Assembly (NCBI GenBank): GCA_947650365.1
Contig: CANTAL010000143.1
Location: 186,001-250,000 of the forward strand
Length of the DNA stretch: 64,000 bases
From: Chamaelirium japonicum
Taxonomy: Eukaryota > Streptophyta > Magnoliopsida > Liliales > Melanthiaceae
Direction of reading: 5' to 3'
Numbering within the stretch: position 1 is the first letter of the stretch; each line of letters opens with the position of its first letter. The translations under genes and the position numbers were made by a program. Shown here piece by piece: positions 10,609 through 24,436 of this stretch. Under the pieces are notes generated by a model. It ran no database searches. It was given only the letters and a program-made list of their open reading frames with translations, and was not told the origin of the DNA.

Positions 10609-12672
10609 CGATCCATTCTAATTCTTTCGTACGATCCATTCTAATTCATTCGCACGATCCATTCTAATTCATTCATACGATCCATTCTAATTCATTCCTA
10701 CAATCCATTCTAATTCATTCGCCCGATCCATTCTAATTCATTCATACGATCCATTCTATTCGAATGGATCATGCGATCCATTCGAATTCATTCGCATGAT
10801 CCATTCTAATTCATTCATACGATCCATTCTAATTCATTCATACAATGCATTATAATTCATTCATACGATCCATTCTAATTCATTTGCACGAATATATCCA
10901 TTCTAATTCATTCGTACGATCCATTCTAATTCCTTCGTACGATCCATTCTAATTCATTCGTACGATCTATTCTAATTCATTCGTACGATCCATTCTAATT
11001 CATTCGTACGATCCATTCTAATTCCTTCGTACGATCCATTCTAATTCATTCGTACGATCCATTCTAATTCATTCGTACGATCCATTCTAATTCATATGCA
11101 CAAAGGTATCCATTCTAATCCATTCGTAGGATCCATTCTAATCCATTTGTACGATCCATTCTAATTCATTCGTACGATCCATTCTAATTCATTCGCTCGA
11201 ATGTATCCATTCTAATCCATTCGTACGATCCATTCTAATCCATTCGTATGATCCATTCTAATTCATTCGTATGAATGTAACCATTCTAATTCATTCATTT
11301 GATCCATTCTAATTCATTCGTCCGATCCATTCTAATTCATTCGTCCGATCCATTCTAATTCATTCGCACGAATGTATCCATTCTAATTCATTCATACGAT
11401 CCATTCTAATTCATTCGTACCATCCATTCTAATCCATTCGCACAAATGTATCCATTCTAATTCATTCGTACGATCCATTCTAATCCATTCGTACGATCCA
11501 TTCTAATTCATTCGCATGAATGTATCCATTCTAATACATTCACACGATCCATTCTAATTCATTCATACGATCCATTCTAATTCATTCGTACGATCCATTG
11601 TAATTTATTCGTATGATCCATTCTAATTCATTCATTCGATCTATTCTAATTCATTCGCTCGAATATATCCATTCTAATTCATTCGTTCGATCCATTCTAA
11701 TTCATTCGCACGATCCATTCTAATTCATTCGTATGATCCATTCTAATCCATTCGTACGATCCATTCTAATTCATTCGTATGATCCATTCTAATTCATTCG
11801 TACGATCCATTTTAATTCATTCGCATGAATGTATCCATTCTAGTTCATTCGTACGATCCATTCTAATTCATTCGTACGATCCATTCTAATTCATTCGCAC
11901 GATCTATTCTAATTCATTCGTACGATCCATTCTAATCCATTCTAATTCATTTGTACGATCCATTCTAATTCATTCGCACAAATGTATCTATTCTAATTCA
12001 TTCGTATGATCCATTCTAATTCATTCGCACGATCCATTCTAATTCATTCGTACGATCCATTCTAATTCTTTCACACGATCCATTCTAATTCATTCGTACG
12101 ATCCATTCTAATTCATTCGCACGATCCATTCTAATTCATTCGTACGATCCATTCTAATTCATTCATACGATCCATTCTAATTCATTCGTACGATCCATTC
12201 TAATTCATTCACACAAATGTATCCATTCTAATTCATTCGTACGATCCATTCTAATTCATTCGCACGATCCATTCTAATTCATTCGTATGATCCATTCTAA
12301 TTCATTCGTACGATCCATTCTAATTCATTCGTATGATCCATTCTAATTAATTCGTATTATCCATTCTAATTCATTTGTACGATCCATTCTAATTCATTCA
12401 TACAATCCAATCTAATTCATTCGCACGAATGTATCCATTCTAATTAATTCGTACGATCCATTCTAATTCATTCGTATGATCTATTCTTATTCGTTCGCAC
12501 GATCCAGTCTAATTGATTCGCACGATCCATTCTAATTCATTCGCACGAATGTATCCATTCTAATTCATTCATACGATCCATTCTATTTCATTAATATGAT
12601 CCATTCTAATTCATTCGTACGATCCATTCTAATTCATATGCACAAAGGTATCCATTCTAATTCATTCGCACG
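10609..12672 (+). repeat. F block 11 (A2 counterpart of block 1)
   Basis: It carries the micro-palindrome at 10,761-10,784, markers at 11,093 and 12,635, and the extra 97 bp at about 12,150-12,247. At 12,518 it reads GATTCGCACG where A1 reads GATTCACACG, which is useful for tracing the A1 inverted insert. Confidence 0.95.
10761..10784. repeat. Micro-palindrome, A2 copy
   Basis: Identical 24 bases to 521-544, offset 10,240 bp. Confidence 0.9.
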
Positions 12673-15600
12673 AAAGAATTAGAATGGATTGTATGAAAGA
12701 ATAGATCGTATAAATGAATTAGAATGGATCGTACGGAATGAATTAGAATGAATTGTATGAATGAATTAGAATGGATCGGACGAATGAGTAAGAATGGATC
12801 GTACAAATGAATTAGAATGGATCATACGAATGAATTAGAATGGATCGTACGTATTAATTAGAATGGATCCTACGAATGAAATAGAATGGATCGTACAAAG
12901 GAATTAGAATGGATCGTACAAAGGAATTAGAATGGATCGTACGAAGGAATTAGAATGGATCGTACGAATGAATTAGAATGGATATATTCGTGCAAATGAA
13001 TTAGAATGGATCGTATGAATGAATTAGAATGGATACATTCGTGCGAATGAATTAGAATGGATCGTATGAATGAATTAGAATGGATCGTACGATTGAATTA
13101 GAATGGATCGTGCGAATGAATTAGAATGGATCGTACGAATGAATTAGAATGGATCGTACGAATGAACTAGAATGGATACATTCGTGCGAATGAATTAGAA
13201 TGGATCGTACGAATGAATTAGAATGGATCGTACGAATGAAGTAGAATGGATACATTCGTGCGAATGAATTAGAATGGATCGTACGAATGAATTAGAATGG
13301 ATCGTACGAAAGAATTAGAATGGATATATTCGTGCAAATAAATTAGAATGGATCGTATGAATGAATTAGAATGGATCGTATGAGTGAATTAGAACGGATA
13401 GTACGAATGAAGTAGAATGGATCGTATGAATGAATTAGAATGGATATATTCGTGCGAATGAATTAGAATGGATCGTACGAAATGAATTAGAATGGATTGT
13501 ATGAATGAATTAGAATGGATCGTACGAATGAGTAAAAATGGATCGTACGAATGAATTAGAGTGGATCATACGAATGAATTAGAATGGATCGTACGAATTA
13601 ATTAGAATGGATCATACGAATGAAATAGAATGGATCGTACGAAGGAATTAGAATGGATCGTACGAAGGAATTAGAATGGATCGTACGAAGGAATTAGAAT
13701 GGATCGTACGAATGAATTAGAATGGATATATTCGTGCAAATGAATTAGAATGGATCGTATGAATGAATTAGAATGGATCGTATGAGTGAATTAGAACGGA
13801 TAGTATGAATAAAGTAGAATGGATCGTACGAATGAATTAGAATGGAAACATTCGTGCGAATGAATTAGAATGGATCGTATGAATGAATTAGAATGGATCG
13901 TACGAATGAATTAAAATGGATCGTGCGAATGAATTAGAATGGATCGTACGAATGAATTAGAATGGATCGTACGAATGAACTAGAATGGATACATTCATGC
14001 GAATGAATTAGAATGGATCGTACGAATGAAATAGAATGGATCTTACGAATGAATTAGAATGGATCGTACGAATGAATTAGAATGGATCTTACGAATGAAT
14101 TAGAATGGATACATTCGTGCGAATGAATTAGAATGGATCGGACGAATGAATTAGAATGGATCGTACTAATGAATTAGAATGGATCAAATGAATGAATTAG
14201 AATGGATCGTACGAATAAATTAGAATGGATACATTCGTCCGAATGAATTAGAATGGATCATACGAATGAATTAGAATGGATCGTACGAATGAATTAGAAT
14301 GGATACATTCGTACGATTGAATTAGAATGGATCGTACGAATGAATTAGAATGGATCGTACGGAATGAATTAGAATGGATATATTTGAACGAATAAATTAG
14401 AATGGATCATACGAGTGAATTAGAATGGATCGTACGAATGAATTAGAATGGATAGTGCGAATGAATTAGAATCGATCGTACGAATGAATTAGAATGGATC
14501 GTACGAATGAATTAGAATGGATCATACGAATGAGTAAGAATGGATCGTACGAATGAATTAGAATGGATCGTACGAATGAATTAGAATGGATCGTACGAAT
14601 AAATTAGAATGGATACATTCGTCCGAATGAATTAGAATGGATCATACGAATGAGTAAGAATGGATCGTACGAATGAAATAGAATAGATTGTACGAATGAA
14701 TTAGAATGGATCCTACGAATGAATTAGAATGGATCTTGTGAAAGAATTAGAATGGATTGTATGAATGAATTAGAATGGATCGTATGAATGAATTAGAATG
14801 GATCGTACGAATGGATTAGAATGGATCGTACGAATGAATTAGAATAGATCGTACGAATGAACTAGAATGGATACATTCGTGCGAATGAATTAGAATGGAT
14901 CATACGAATGAATTAGAATGGATCGTACGAATGAATTAGAATGAATCTTACGAATGAATTAGAATGGATCGTACGAATGAATTAGGATGGATCGTACAAA
15001 TGAATTAGAATAGATCGTACGAATGAATTAGAATGGATCGTACGAAGGAATTAGAATGGATCTTACGAATGAATTAGAATGGATCGTATGAATGAATTAG
15101 AATGGTTACATTCGTGCGAATGAATTAGAATGGATTGTACGAATGAATTAGAATGGATCGTACGAATGAATTAGAATGGATCGTGTGAAAGAATTAGAAT
15201 GGATTGTATGAATGAATTAGAATGGATCATATGAATGAATTAGAATGGATACATTCGTGCGAATGAATTAGAATGGATCGTACGAATGAATTAGAATGGA
15301 TTGTACGAATGAATTAGAATGGATCGTACGAATGAATTAGAATAGATCGTATGAATGAATTAGAATGGTTACATTCATGCGAATGAATTAGAATGGATCG
15401 TACGAATGGATTAGAATGGATCGTACGAATGGATTAGAATGGATACATTCGAGCGAATGAATTAGAATGGAATGAATTAGAATGGATCGTACCAATGCGT
15501 AAGAATGGATCGTACGAATGAAATAGAATAGATTGTACGAATGAATTAGAATGGACCCTACAAATGAATTAGAATGGATCGTGTGAAAAAATTAGAATGG

Positions 15601-15677
15601 ATTGTATGAATGAATTAGAATGGATCGTATGAATGAATTAGAATGGATCGTGCGAATGAATTCGAATGGATCGTACG
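12673..15677 (-). repeat. R block 12 (A2 counterpart of block 2)
   Basis: About 3.0 kb. It is shorter than block 2 mainly because it lacks the 166-bp inverted segment and one adjacent 23-mer. It ends at J2 (15,670-15,686). Confidence 0.95.
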
Positions 15678-16277
15678 AATTCATTCTAATTCATTCATAC
15701 AATATATTCTAATTCATTCGTACGATCCATTCTAATTCATTCGCACGATCCATTCTAATGAATTAGAATGGATTGTATGAATGAATTAGAATGGATCGTA
15801 CGAATGAACTAGAATGGATACATTCGTGCGATGAATTAGAATGGATCGTACGAATGAATTAGAATGGATCGTATGAATGAATTAGAATGGATCTTACGAA
15901 TGAATTAGAATGGATCGTACGAATGAATTAGAATGGATCGTACGAATGGATTAGAATGGATACATTCGTGCGAATGAATTAGAATGGATCGGACGAATGA
16001 ATTAGAATGGATCGTACGAATGAATTAGAATGGATCGTATGAATAAATTAGAATGGATACATTCGTCCGAATAAATTAGAATGGATCATACGAATGAGTA
16101 AGAATGGATCGTATGAATGAAATAGAATAGATTGTACGAATGAATTAGAATGGATCCTACGAATGAATTAGAATGGATCGTGTGAAAGAATTAGAATGGA
16201 TTGTATGAATGAATTAGAATAGATCGTATGAGTGAATTAGAATGGATCGTGCGAATGAATTCGAATGGATCGTACGA
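15678..16277. repeat. Blocks 13-14: short F (to 15,757) then R
   Basis: This pair mirrors 5,486-6,083 in A1, with F to about 15,757 and R to J2 at 16,269-16,285. Confidence 0.9.
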
Positions 16278-18304
16278 ATTCATTCTAATTCATTCATACA
16301 ATCCATTCTAATTCTTTCACACGATCCATTCTAATTCATTCGTACGTTCCATTCTAATTCATTAGCACGATCCATGCTAATTCATTCGTTCGATCAATTC
16401 TAATTTATTAGCACGATCCATTCTAATTCATTCGTACGATCCATTCTAATTGATTCGCACGATCCATTCTAATTCATTCATAGGATCCATTCTAATTCAT
16501 TCATACAATCCATTCTAATTCATTCATACAATCCATGCTAATTCTTTCACACGATCCATTCTAATTCATTCGTAGGATCCATTCTAATTCATTCGTACAA
16601 TCTATTCTATTTCATTCGTACGATCCATTCTTACTCATTCGTATGATCGATTCTAATTCATTCGGACGAATGTATCCATTCTAATTTATTCGTACGATCC
16701 ATTCTAATTCATTCGTACGATCCATTCTATTTCATTCGTATGATCCATTCTTACTCATTCGTACGATCCATTCGAATTCATTCGCACGATCTATTCTAAT
16801 TCATTCATACGATCCATTCTAATTCATTCGCACTATCCATTCTAATTCACTCATACGATCCATTCTAATTCATTCGTACGATCCATTCTAATTCCTTCGT
16901 ACGATCCATTCTAATTCTTTCACACGATCCATTCTAATTCATTCGTAGGATCCATTCTAATTCATTCGTACAATCTATTCTATTTCATTCGTACGATCCA
17001 TTCTTACTCATTCGTATGATCCATTCTAATTCTTTTGGACGAATGTATCCATTCTAATTTATTCGTACGATCCATTCTAATTCATTCGTACGATCCATTC
17101 TAATTCATTCGTACTATCCATTCTAATTCATTCGTCCGATCCATTCTAATTCATTCGCACGAATGTATCCATTCTAATTTATTCGTACGATCCATTCTAA
17201 TTCATTCGTACGATCCATTCTAATTCATTCGTAAGATCCATTCTAATTCATTCGTACGATCCATTCTAATTCATTCATACGATCCATTCTAATTTATTCG
17301 CACGAATGTATCCATTCTAGTTCATTCGTACGATCCATTCTAATTCATTTATACAATCCATTCTAATTTATTCGCACGAATGTATCCATTCTAATTCATT
17401 CGTACGATCAGTTCTAATTCATTCACAAAATCTATTCTAATTCATTCATACGATCCATTCTAATTCATTCACACGAATGTATCCATTCTAATTCATTCAT
17501 ACGATTCATTCTATTTCATCCATTCTTATTCATTCATACGATCCATTCTAATTCATTCGCACAATCCATTCTAATTCATTCGTACAATCCATTCTAATTC
17601 ATTCGTATGATCCATTCTAACTCATTCGGTGGATCCATTCTAATTCATTCGTACGATCCATTCTAATTCATTCCCACGATCCATTCTAATTTATTCGTAC
17701 GATCCATTCTAATTCATTCGTACGATCTATTCTAATTCATTCGCACGAATGTAACCATTCTAAGTCATTCATACGATTCATTCTAATTCATTCGTATGAG
17801 CTATTCTAATTCATTCGTACGATCCATTCTAATTCATTCGTAAGATCCATTCTAATTCATTCGTACGATCCATTCTAATTCATTCGTACGATCCATTCTA
17901 ATTCATTCGCACGAATGTATCCATTCTAATTTATTAATATGATCCATTCTAATTCATTCGTACGATCCATTCTAATTCATATGCACAAAGGTATCTATTC
18001 TAATCCATTCGTAGGATCCATTCTAATCCATTCGTACGATCCATTCTAATTCATTCGTACGATCCATTCTAATTCATTCGCTCGAATGTATCCATTCTAA
18101 TCCATTCGTACGATCCATTCTAATCCATTCGTATGATCCATTCTAATTCATTCGCATGAATGTAACCATTCTAATTCATTCATTTGATCCATTCTAATTC
18201 ATTCGTACGATCCATTCTAATTCATTCGTCCGATCCATTCTAATTCATTCGCACGAATGTAGCCATTCTAATTCATTCATATGATCCATTCTAATTCATT
18301 CGTG
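16278..18304 (+). repeat. F block 15
   Basis: The A2 counterpart of block 5. It has the CATATGCACAAAGG marker at 17,978 and the GTAACC/CATTTGATCC pair near 18,160-18,190. Confidence 0.95.
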
Positions 18305-19151
18305 TGAAAGAATTAGAATGGATTGTATGAATGAATTAGAATGAATTCGTACGATCCATTCGAATTCATTCGCACGATCTATTCTAATTCATTCATACGA
18401 TCCATTCTAATTCTTTCACACGATCTATTCTGATCCATTCTACGATCCATTCTAATTCATTCGCACAATCCATTCTATTTCATTCGTACGATCCATTCTT
18501 ACTCATTCGTATGATCCATTCTAATTCATTCGCACGAATGTATCCATAATGGATCATACGAATGAGTAAGAATGGATCGTACGAATGAAATTGAATGGAT
18601 TGTACGAATGAATTAGAATGGATCGTGCGAATGAATTAGAATGGATCGTACGAATGAATTAGAATGGATCGTACGAATGAACTAGAATGGATACATTCGT
18701 GCGAATAAATTAGAATGGATCGTACGAATGAATTAGAATGGATCGTACGAATGAATTAGAATGGATCTTACAAATGAATTAGAATGGATCGTACGAATGA
18801 ATTAGAATGGATCGTACGAATGAATTAGAATGAATACATTCGTGCGAATGAATTAGAATGGATCGGACGAATGAATTAGAATGGATCGTACGAATGAATT
18901 AGAATGGATCGTACGAATGAATTAGAATGGATACATTCGTCCGAATTAATTATAATGGATCATACGAATGAGTAAGAATGCATCGTACGAATGAAATAGA
19001 ATAGATTATACGAATGAATTAGAATAGATCCTACGAATGAATTAGAATGGATCGTGTGAAATAATTAGAATAGATTGTATGAATGAATTAGAATGGCTCG
19101 TATGAATGAATTAGAATGGCTCGTGCGAATGAATTCGAATGGATCGTACGA
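18305..19151. repeat. Blocks 16-18: R (to 18,346), F (to 18,547), R
   Basis: These repeat blocks 6-8 of A1, with the inverse J2 at 18,339, the truncated-monomer marker near 18,430, J1 at 18,541-18,559 and J2 at 19,143-19,159. Confidence 0.92.
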
Positions 19152-20571
19152 ATTCATTCTAATTCATTCATACAATCCATTCTAATTCTTTCACACGATC
19201 CATTCTAATTCATTCGTACGTTCCATTCTAATTCATTAGCACGATCCATGCTAATTCATTCGTTCGATCAATTCTAATTCATTAGCATGATCCATTCTAA
19301 TTCATTCGTACGATCCATTCTAATTCATTCGCACGATCCATTCTAATTTATTCATAGGATCCATTCTAATTCATTCATACGATCTATTCTAATTCTTTCG
19401 CACGAATGTATCCATTCTAATTCATTCGCACGAATGTATCCATTCTAATTCATTCGTACGATCCATTCTAATTTATTCGTACGATCCATTCTAATTCATT
19501 CGTACGATCCATTCTAATTCATTCATATGATCTATTCTAATTCATTCATACAATCCATTCTAATTCTTTCACACGATCCATTCTAATTCATTCGTACGAT
19601 CCATTCTAATTCATTCACACAATCCATTCTATTTCATTCGTACGATCCATTCTTACTCATTGGTATGATCCATTCTAATTCATTCGCACGAATGTATCCA
19701 TTCTAATTCAGTCATACGAATCCATTCTAATTCATTCGTACAATCCATTCTATTTCATTCGTACGATCCATTCTTACTCATTCGTATGATCCATTCTAAT
19801 TCATTCGCACGAATGTATCCATTCTAAATCATTCGTACGAACCATTCTAATTCATTCGTACGATCCATTCTAAATCATACGTACAATCCATTCTATTTCA
19901 TTCGTACGATCAATTCTAATTCATTAGCATGATCTATTCTAATTCATTCGTACGATCCATTCAAATTCATTCGCACGATCCATTCTAATTCATTCGTACA
20001 ATCCATTCTATTTCATTCGTACGATCCATTCGTACTCATTTGTATGATCCATTCTAATTCATTCGCACGAATGTATCCATTCTAATCCATTCGTACGATC
20101 TATTCTAATCCATTCGTACGATCCATTCTAATTCATTCGCATGAATGTAACCATTCTAATTCATTCATTTGATCCATTCTAATTCATTCGTACGATCCAT
20201 TCTAATTCATTCGTCCGATCCATTCTAATTCATTCGCACGAATGTATCCATTCTAAACCATTCATACGATCCATTCTAATTTATTCGTACGATCCATTCT
20301 AATTCATTCGTAAGATCCATTCTAATTCATTCGTACGATCCATTCTAATTCCTTCGTACGATCCATTCTAATTCATTCGTAAGATCCATTGTAATTCATT
20401 CGTACGATCCATTCTAATTCATTCGTACGATCCATTCTAATTCATTCGAACGAATGTATCCATTCTAGTTCATTCATACGATCTATTCTAATTCATTCGT
20501 ACGATCCATTCTAATTCATTCGCACGATCCATTCTAATTCATTCGTACGATCCATTCTAATTCATTCGTAC
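19152..20571 (+). repeat. F block 19
   Basis: The A2 counterpart of block 9. It is slightly shorter, by one monomer near 19,500, and has a GTAACC/CATTTGATCC pair near 20,150. Confidence 0.93.
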
Positions 20572-21010
20572 GAATGAATTAGAATGGATACATTCGTGCG
20601 AATGAATTAGAATGGATCATACCAATGAGTAAGAATGGATTGTACGAATGAAATAGAATGGATTGTGCGAATGAATTAGAATGGATCGTACGAATGAATT
20701 AGAATAGATCGTGTGAAAGAATTAGAATGGATTATATGAATGAATTAGAATAGATCGTATGAATGAATTAGAATGGATCGTATGAGTGAATTAGAATGGA
20801 TATGAAGGAATTAGAATGGATCGTACGAAGGAATTAGAATGGATCATACGAATGAAATAGAATGGATCGTACGAAGGAATTAGAATGGATCGTACGAAGG
20901 AATTAGAATGGATCGTACGAAGGAATTAGAATGGATCGTACGAATGAATTAGAATGGATATATTCGTGCAAATGAATTAGAATGGATCGTATGAATGAAT
21001 TAGAAGGGAT
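20572..21010 (-). repeat. R block 20
   Basis: Begins as block 10 does. After 20,823 it continues with five nearly consecutive GAAGGAATT monomers. It ends abruptly in GAAGGGATCATTTG. Confidence 0.9.
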
Positions 21011-21630
21011 CATTTGTATGATCCATTCTAACTCATTCGGTGGATCCATTCTAATTCATTCGTACGATCCATTCTAATTCATTCCCACGATCCATTCTAA
21101 TTTATTCGTACGATCCATTCTAATTCATTCGTACGATCTATTCTAATTCATTCGCACGAATGTAACCATTCTAATTTATTCATACGATCCATTCTAATTC
21201 ATTCGTACGATCCATTCTAATTCACTCATACGATCCATTCTAATACATTCATACGATCCATTCTAATTCATTAGCACGAATATATCCATTCTAATTCATT
21301 CGTACGATCCATTCTAATTCATTCGTACGATCCATTCTAATTCATTCGTAAGATCCATTCTAATTCATTCGTACGATCCATTCTAATTCATTCGTACGAT
21401 CCATTCTAATTCCTTCGTACGAATGAATTAGGATGGATACATTTGTCAGAATGAATTAGAATGGATCGTACGAATAAATTAGAATGGATCGTATGAATGA
21501 ATTAGAATGGATCGTACGAATGAATTAGAATGGATCGTACGAAGGAATTAGAATGGATCGTACGAATGAATTAGAATGGATCGTACGAATAAATTAGAAT
21601 GGATACATTCATCCGAATAAATTAGAATGG
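20824..21630. repeat. Transition between A2 and B1
   Basis: This stretch has R monomers to about 21,010, F to 21,420, then R again. It starts with a run of GAAGGAATT variant monomers (20,800-20,940). It ends where near-perfect identity with the segment 22,238 bp downstream begins. Left of 21,631 the same offset shows several mismatches per 60 bp (for example around 21,611-21,630 against 43,849-43,868), so the edge is sharp. Confidence 0.75.
21011..21420 (+). repeat. F block 21
   Basis: About 410 bp. Its start (the CTCATTCGGTGG variant followed by CCCACGATCC) copies part of blocks 5 and 15 (near 7,403-7,460 and 17,620-17,680), so it was seeded from an A-type F block. Confidence 0.88.
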
Positions 21631-21770
21631 ATCATACGAATGAGTAAGAATGGATCGTACGAATGAAATAGAATAGATTGTACGAATGAATTAGAATGGA
21701 TCCTACGAATGAATTAGAATAGATCGTGTGAAAGAATTAGAATGGATTGTATGAATGAATTAGAATGAAT
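21421..21770 (-). repeat. R block 22 spanning the B1 left edge
   Basis: The B1 breakpoint (21,631) lies inside this block, not at a polarity switch. It ends at the inverse J2 (21,763-21,779). Confidence 0.88.
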
Positions 21771-23198
21771 TCGTACGATCCATTCGAATTTATTCGCACG
21801 ATCCATTCTAATTCATTCATACGATCCATTCTAATTCATTCATACAATCCATTCTAATTCTTTCACACGATTCATTCTAATTCATTCGTCTAATCCATTC
21901 TAATTCATTCGCACAATCTATTCTAATACATTCGTACGATCCATTCTTACTCATTCGTATGATCCATTCTAATTCATTCGGACGAATGTATCCAATCTAA
22001 TTTATTCGTACGATCCATTATAATTCATTCGTACGATCCATTCTAATTCATTCGTACGATCCATTCTAATTCATTCGTCCGATCCATTCTAATTCATTCA
22101 CACGAATGTATCCATTCTAATTCATTCGTACGATCCATTCTAATTCATTCGTACGATCCATTCTATTTCATTCGTAAGATCCATTCTAATTCATTCGTAC
22201 GATCCATTCTAATTCATTCGTACGATCCATTCTAATTCATTCGTACGATCCATTCTAATTCATTCGTAAGATCCATTCTAATTCATTCGTACGATCCATT
22301 ATAATTCATTCGTACGATCCATTCTAATTCATTCGCACGAATGTATCCATTCTAGTTCATTCGTACGATCCATTCTAATTCATTCGTACGATCCATTCTA
22401 AATCCTTCGTACGATCCATTCTAATTCATTCGTACGATCTATTCTAATTCATTCGTACGATCCATTCTAATTCATTCGTACGATCCATTCTAATTCCTTC
22501 GTACGATCCATTCTAATTCATTCGTACGAACCATTCTAATTCCTTTGTATCTATTCTAATTCACTCATACGATCCATTTTAATTCATTCGCACGATCCAT
22601 TCTAATTGATTCATACAATCCATTATAATTCATTGGCACGAATGTATCCATTCTAATTCATTCGTACGATCAGTTCTAATTCATTCACAAAATCTATTCT
22701 AATTCATTCATACGACCCATTCTAATTCATTCACACGAATGTATCCATTCTAATTCATTCATACGATCCATTCTAATTCATTCGTACGATCCATTCTAAT
22801 TCACTCATACGATCCATTCTAATAAATTCATACGATCCATTCTAATTCATTTGCACGAATATATCCATTCTAATTCATTCGTTTGATCCATTCTAATTCC
22901 TTCGTATGATCCATTCTAATTCATTCGTACGATCTATTCTAATTCATTCGTACGATCCATTCTAATTCATTCGTACGATCCATTCTAATTCCTTCATACG
23001 ATCCATTCTAATTCATTCGTACGATCCATTCTAATTCATTCATACAATCCATTCTAATTCTTTCACACGATCCATTCTAATTCATTCGTACGATCCATTC
23101 TAATTCATTCGTGCAATCCATTCTATTTCATTCGTACCATCCATTCTTACTCATTCGTACGATCCATTCTAATTCATTCACACGAATGTATCCATTCG
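21771..23198 (+). repeat. F block 23
   Basis: About 1.4 kb, including a run of TTCATTCGTACG monomers from 22,130 to 22,330. It is closed by J4 (23,189-23,207). Confidence 0.93.
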
Positions 23199-24436
23199 TA
23201 CGAATGAATTAGAATAGATTGTACGAATGAATTAGAATGGATCGTACGAATGAATTAGAATGGATCGTACGAAGGAATTAGAATGGATCGTATGAATGAA
23301 TTAGAATGGATCGTACGAATGAATTAGAATAGATCGTACGAATGAATTAGAATGGATCGTACGAAGGAATTAGAATGGATCGACGAATGAATTAGAATGG
23401 ATATATTCGTGCAAATGAATTAGAATGGATCGTATGAATGTATTAGAATGGATCGTATGAGTGAATTAGAATGGATCGTACGAATGAATTAGAATGGATC
23501 GTATGAATGAATTAGAATGGATCGTACGAATGAATTAGAATGGATCGTACGAATGAACTAGAATGGATACATTCGTGCGAATGAATTAGAATGGATCGTA
23601 CGAATGAATTAGAATGGATCGTACGAATGAACTAGAATGGATACATTCGTGCGAATGAATTAGAATGGATCGTACGAATGAATTAGAATGGATCGTATGA
23701 ATGAATTAGAATGGATCTTACGAATGAATTAGAATGGATCGTACGAATGAGTAAGAATGGATCGTACGAATGAAATAGAATGGATTGTACGAATTAATTA
23801 GAATGGATTCGTACGAATGAATTAGAATGGATACATTCGTGCGAATGAATTAGAATGGATCATACGAATGAGTAAGAATGGATCGTACGAATGAAATAGA
23901 ATAGATTGTACGAATGAATTGGAATGGATCCTACGAATGAATTAGAATAGATCGTGTGAAAGAATTAGAATGGATTGTATGAATGAATTAGAATGGATCG
24001 TACGAATGAATTAGAATGGATCGTACGAATGAATTAGAATGGATACATTCGTGCGAATGAATTAGAATTGATCGTACGAATGAATTAGAATGGATCGTGC
24101 GAATGAATTAGAATGGATCGTCCGAATGAATTAGAATGGATCGTACGAATGAATTAGAATGGATCTTACGAATGAATTAGAATGGATCGTACGAATGAAT
24201 TATAATGGATCGTACGAATGAATTAGAATGGATACATTCGTGCGAATGAATTAGAATGGATCGGACGAATGAATTAGAATGGATCGTACGAATGAATTAG
24301 AATGGATCGTACGAATGAATTAGAATGGATCAAATGAATGAATTAGAATGGTTACATTCATGCGAATGAATTAGAATGGATCGTACGAATGGATTAGAAT
24401 GGATCGTACGAATGGATTAGAATAGATACATTCGAG
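23199..24436 (-). repeat. R block 24
   Basis: Contains the reverse complement of the GTAACC/CATTTGATCC pair near 24,330-24,362 and ends in J5 (CATTCGAGCGTAC, 24,429-24,441). Confidence 0.93.

Larger units (their letters stand above)
10650..20823. repeat. Higher-order unit A2 (about 10.2 kb), second tandem copy
   Basis: A2 repeats the A1 series of polarity blocks and rare variants, including the micro-palindrome at 10,761, the CATATGCACAAAGG marker at 11,093, 12,635 and 17,978, and the same junctions. Relative to A1 it has two extra monomers near 11,000 and a 97-bp gain near 12,150-12,247 (23+23+28+23). It lacks 189 bp where A1 carries its inverted insert. Scattered substitutions make A1 and A2 clearly older than the B1/B2 pair. 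At its right end A2 continues in R monomers after the point where A1 switches to F. Confidence 0.9.
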
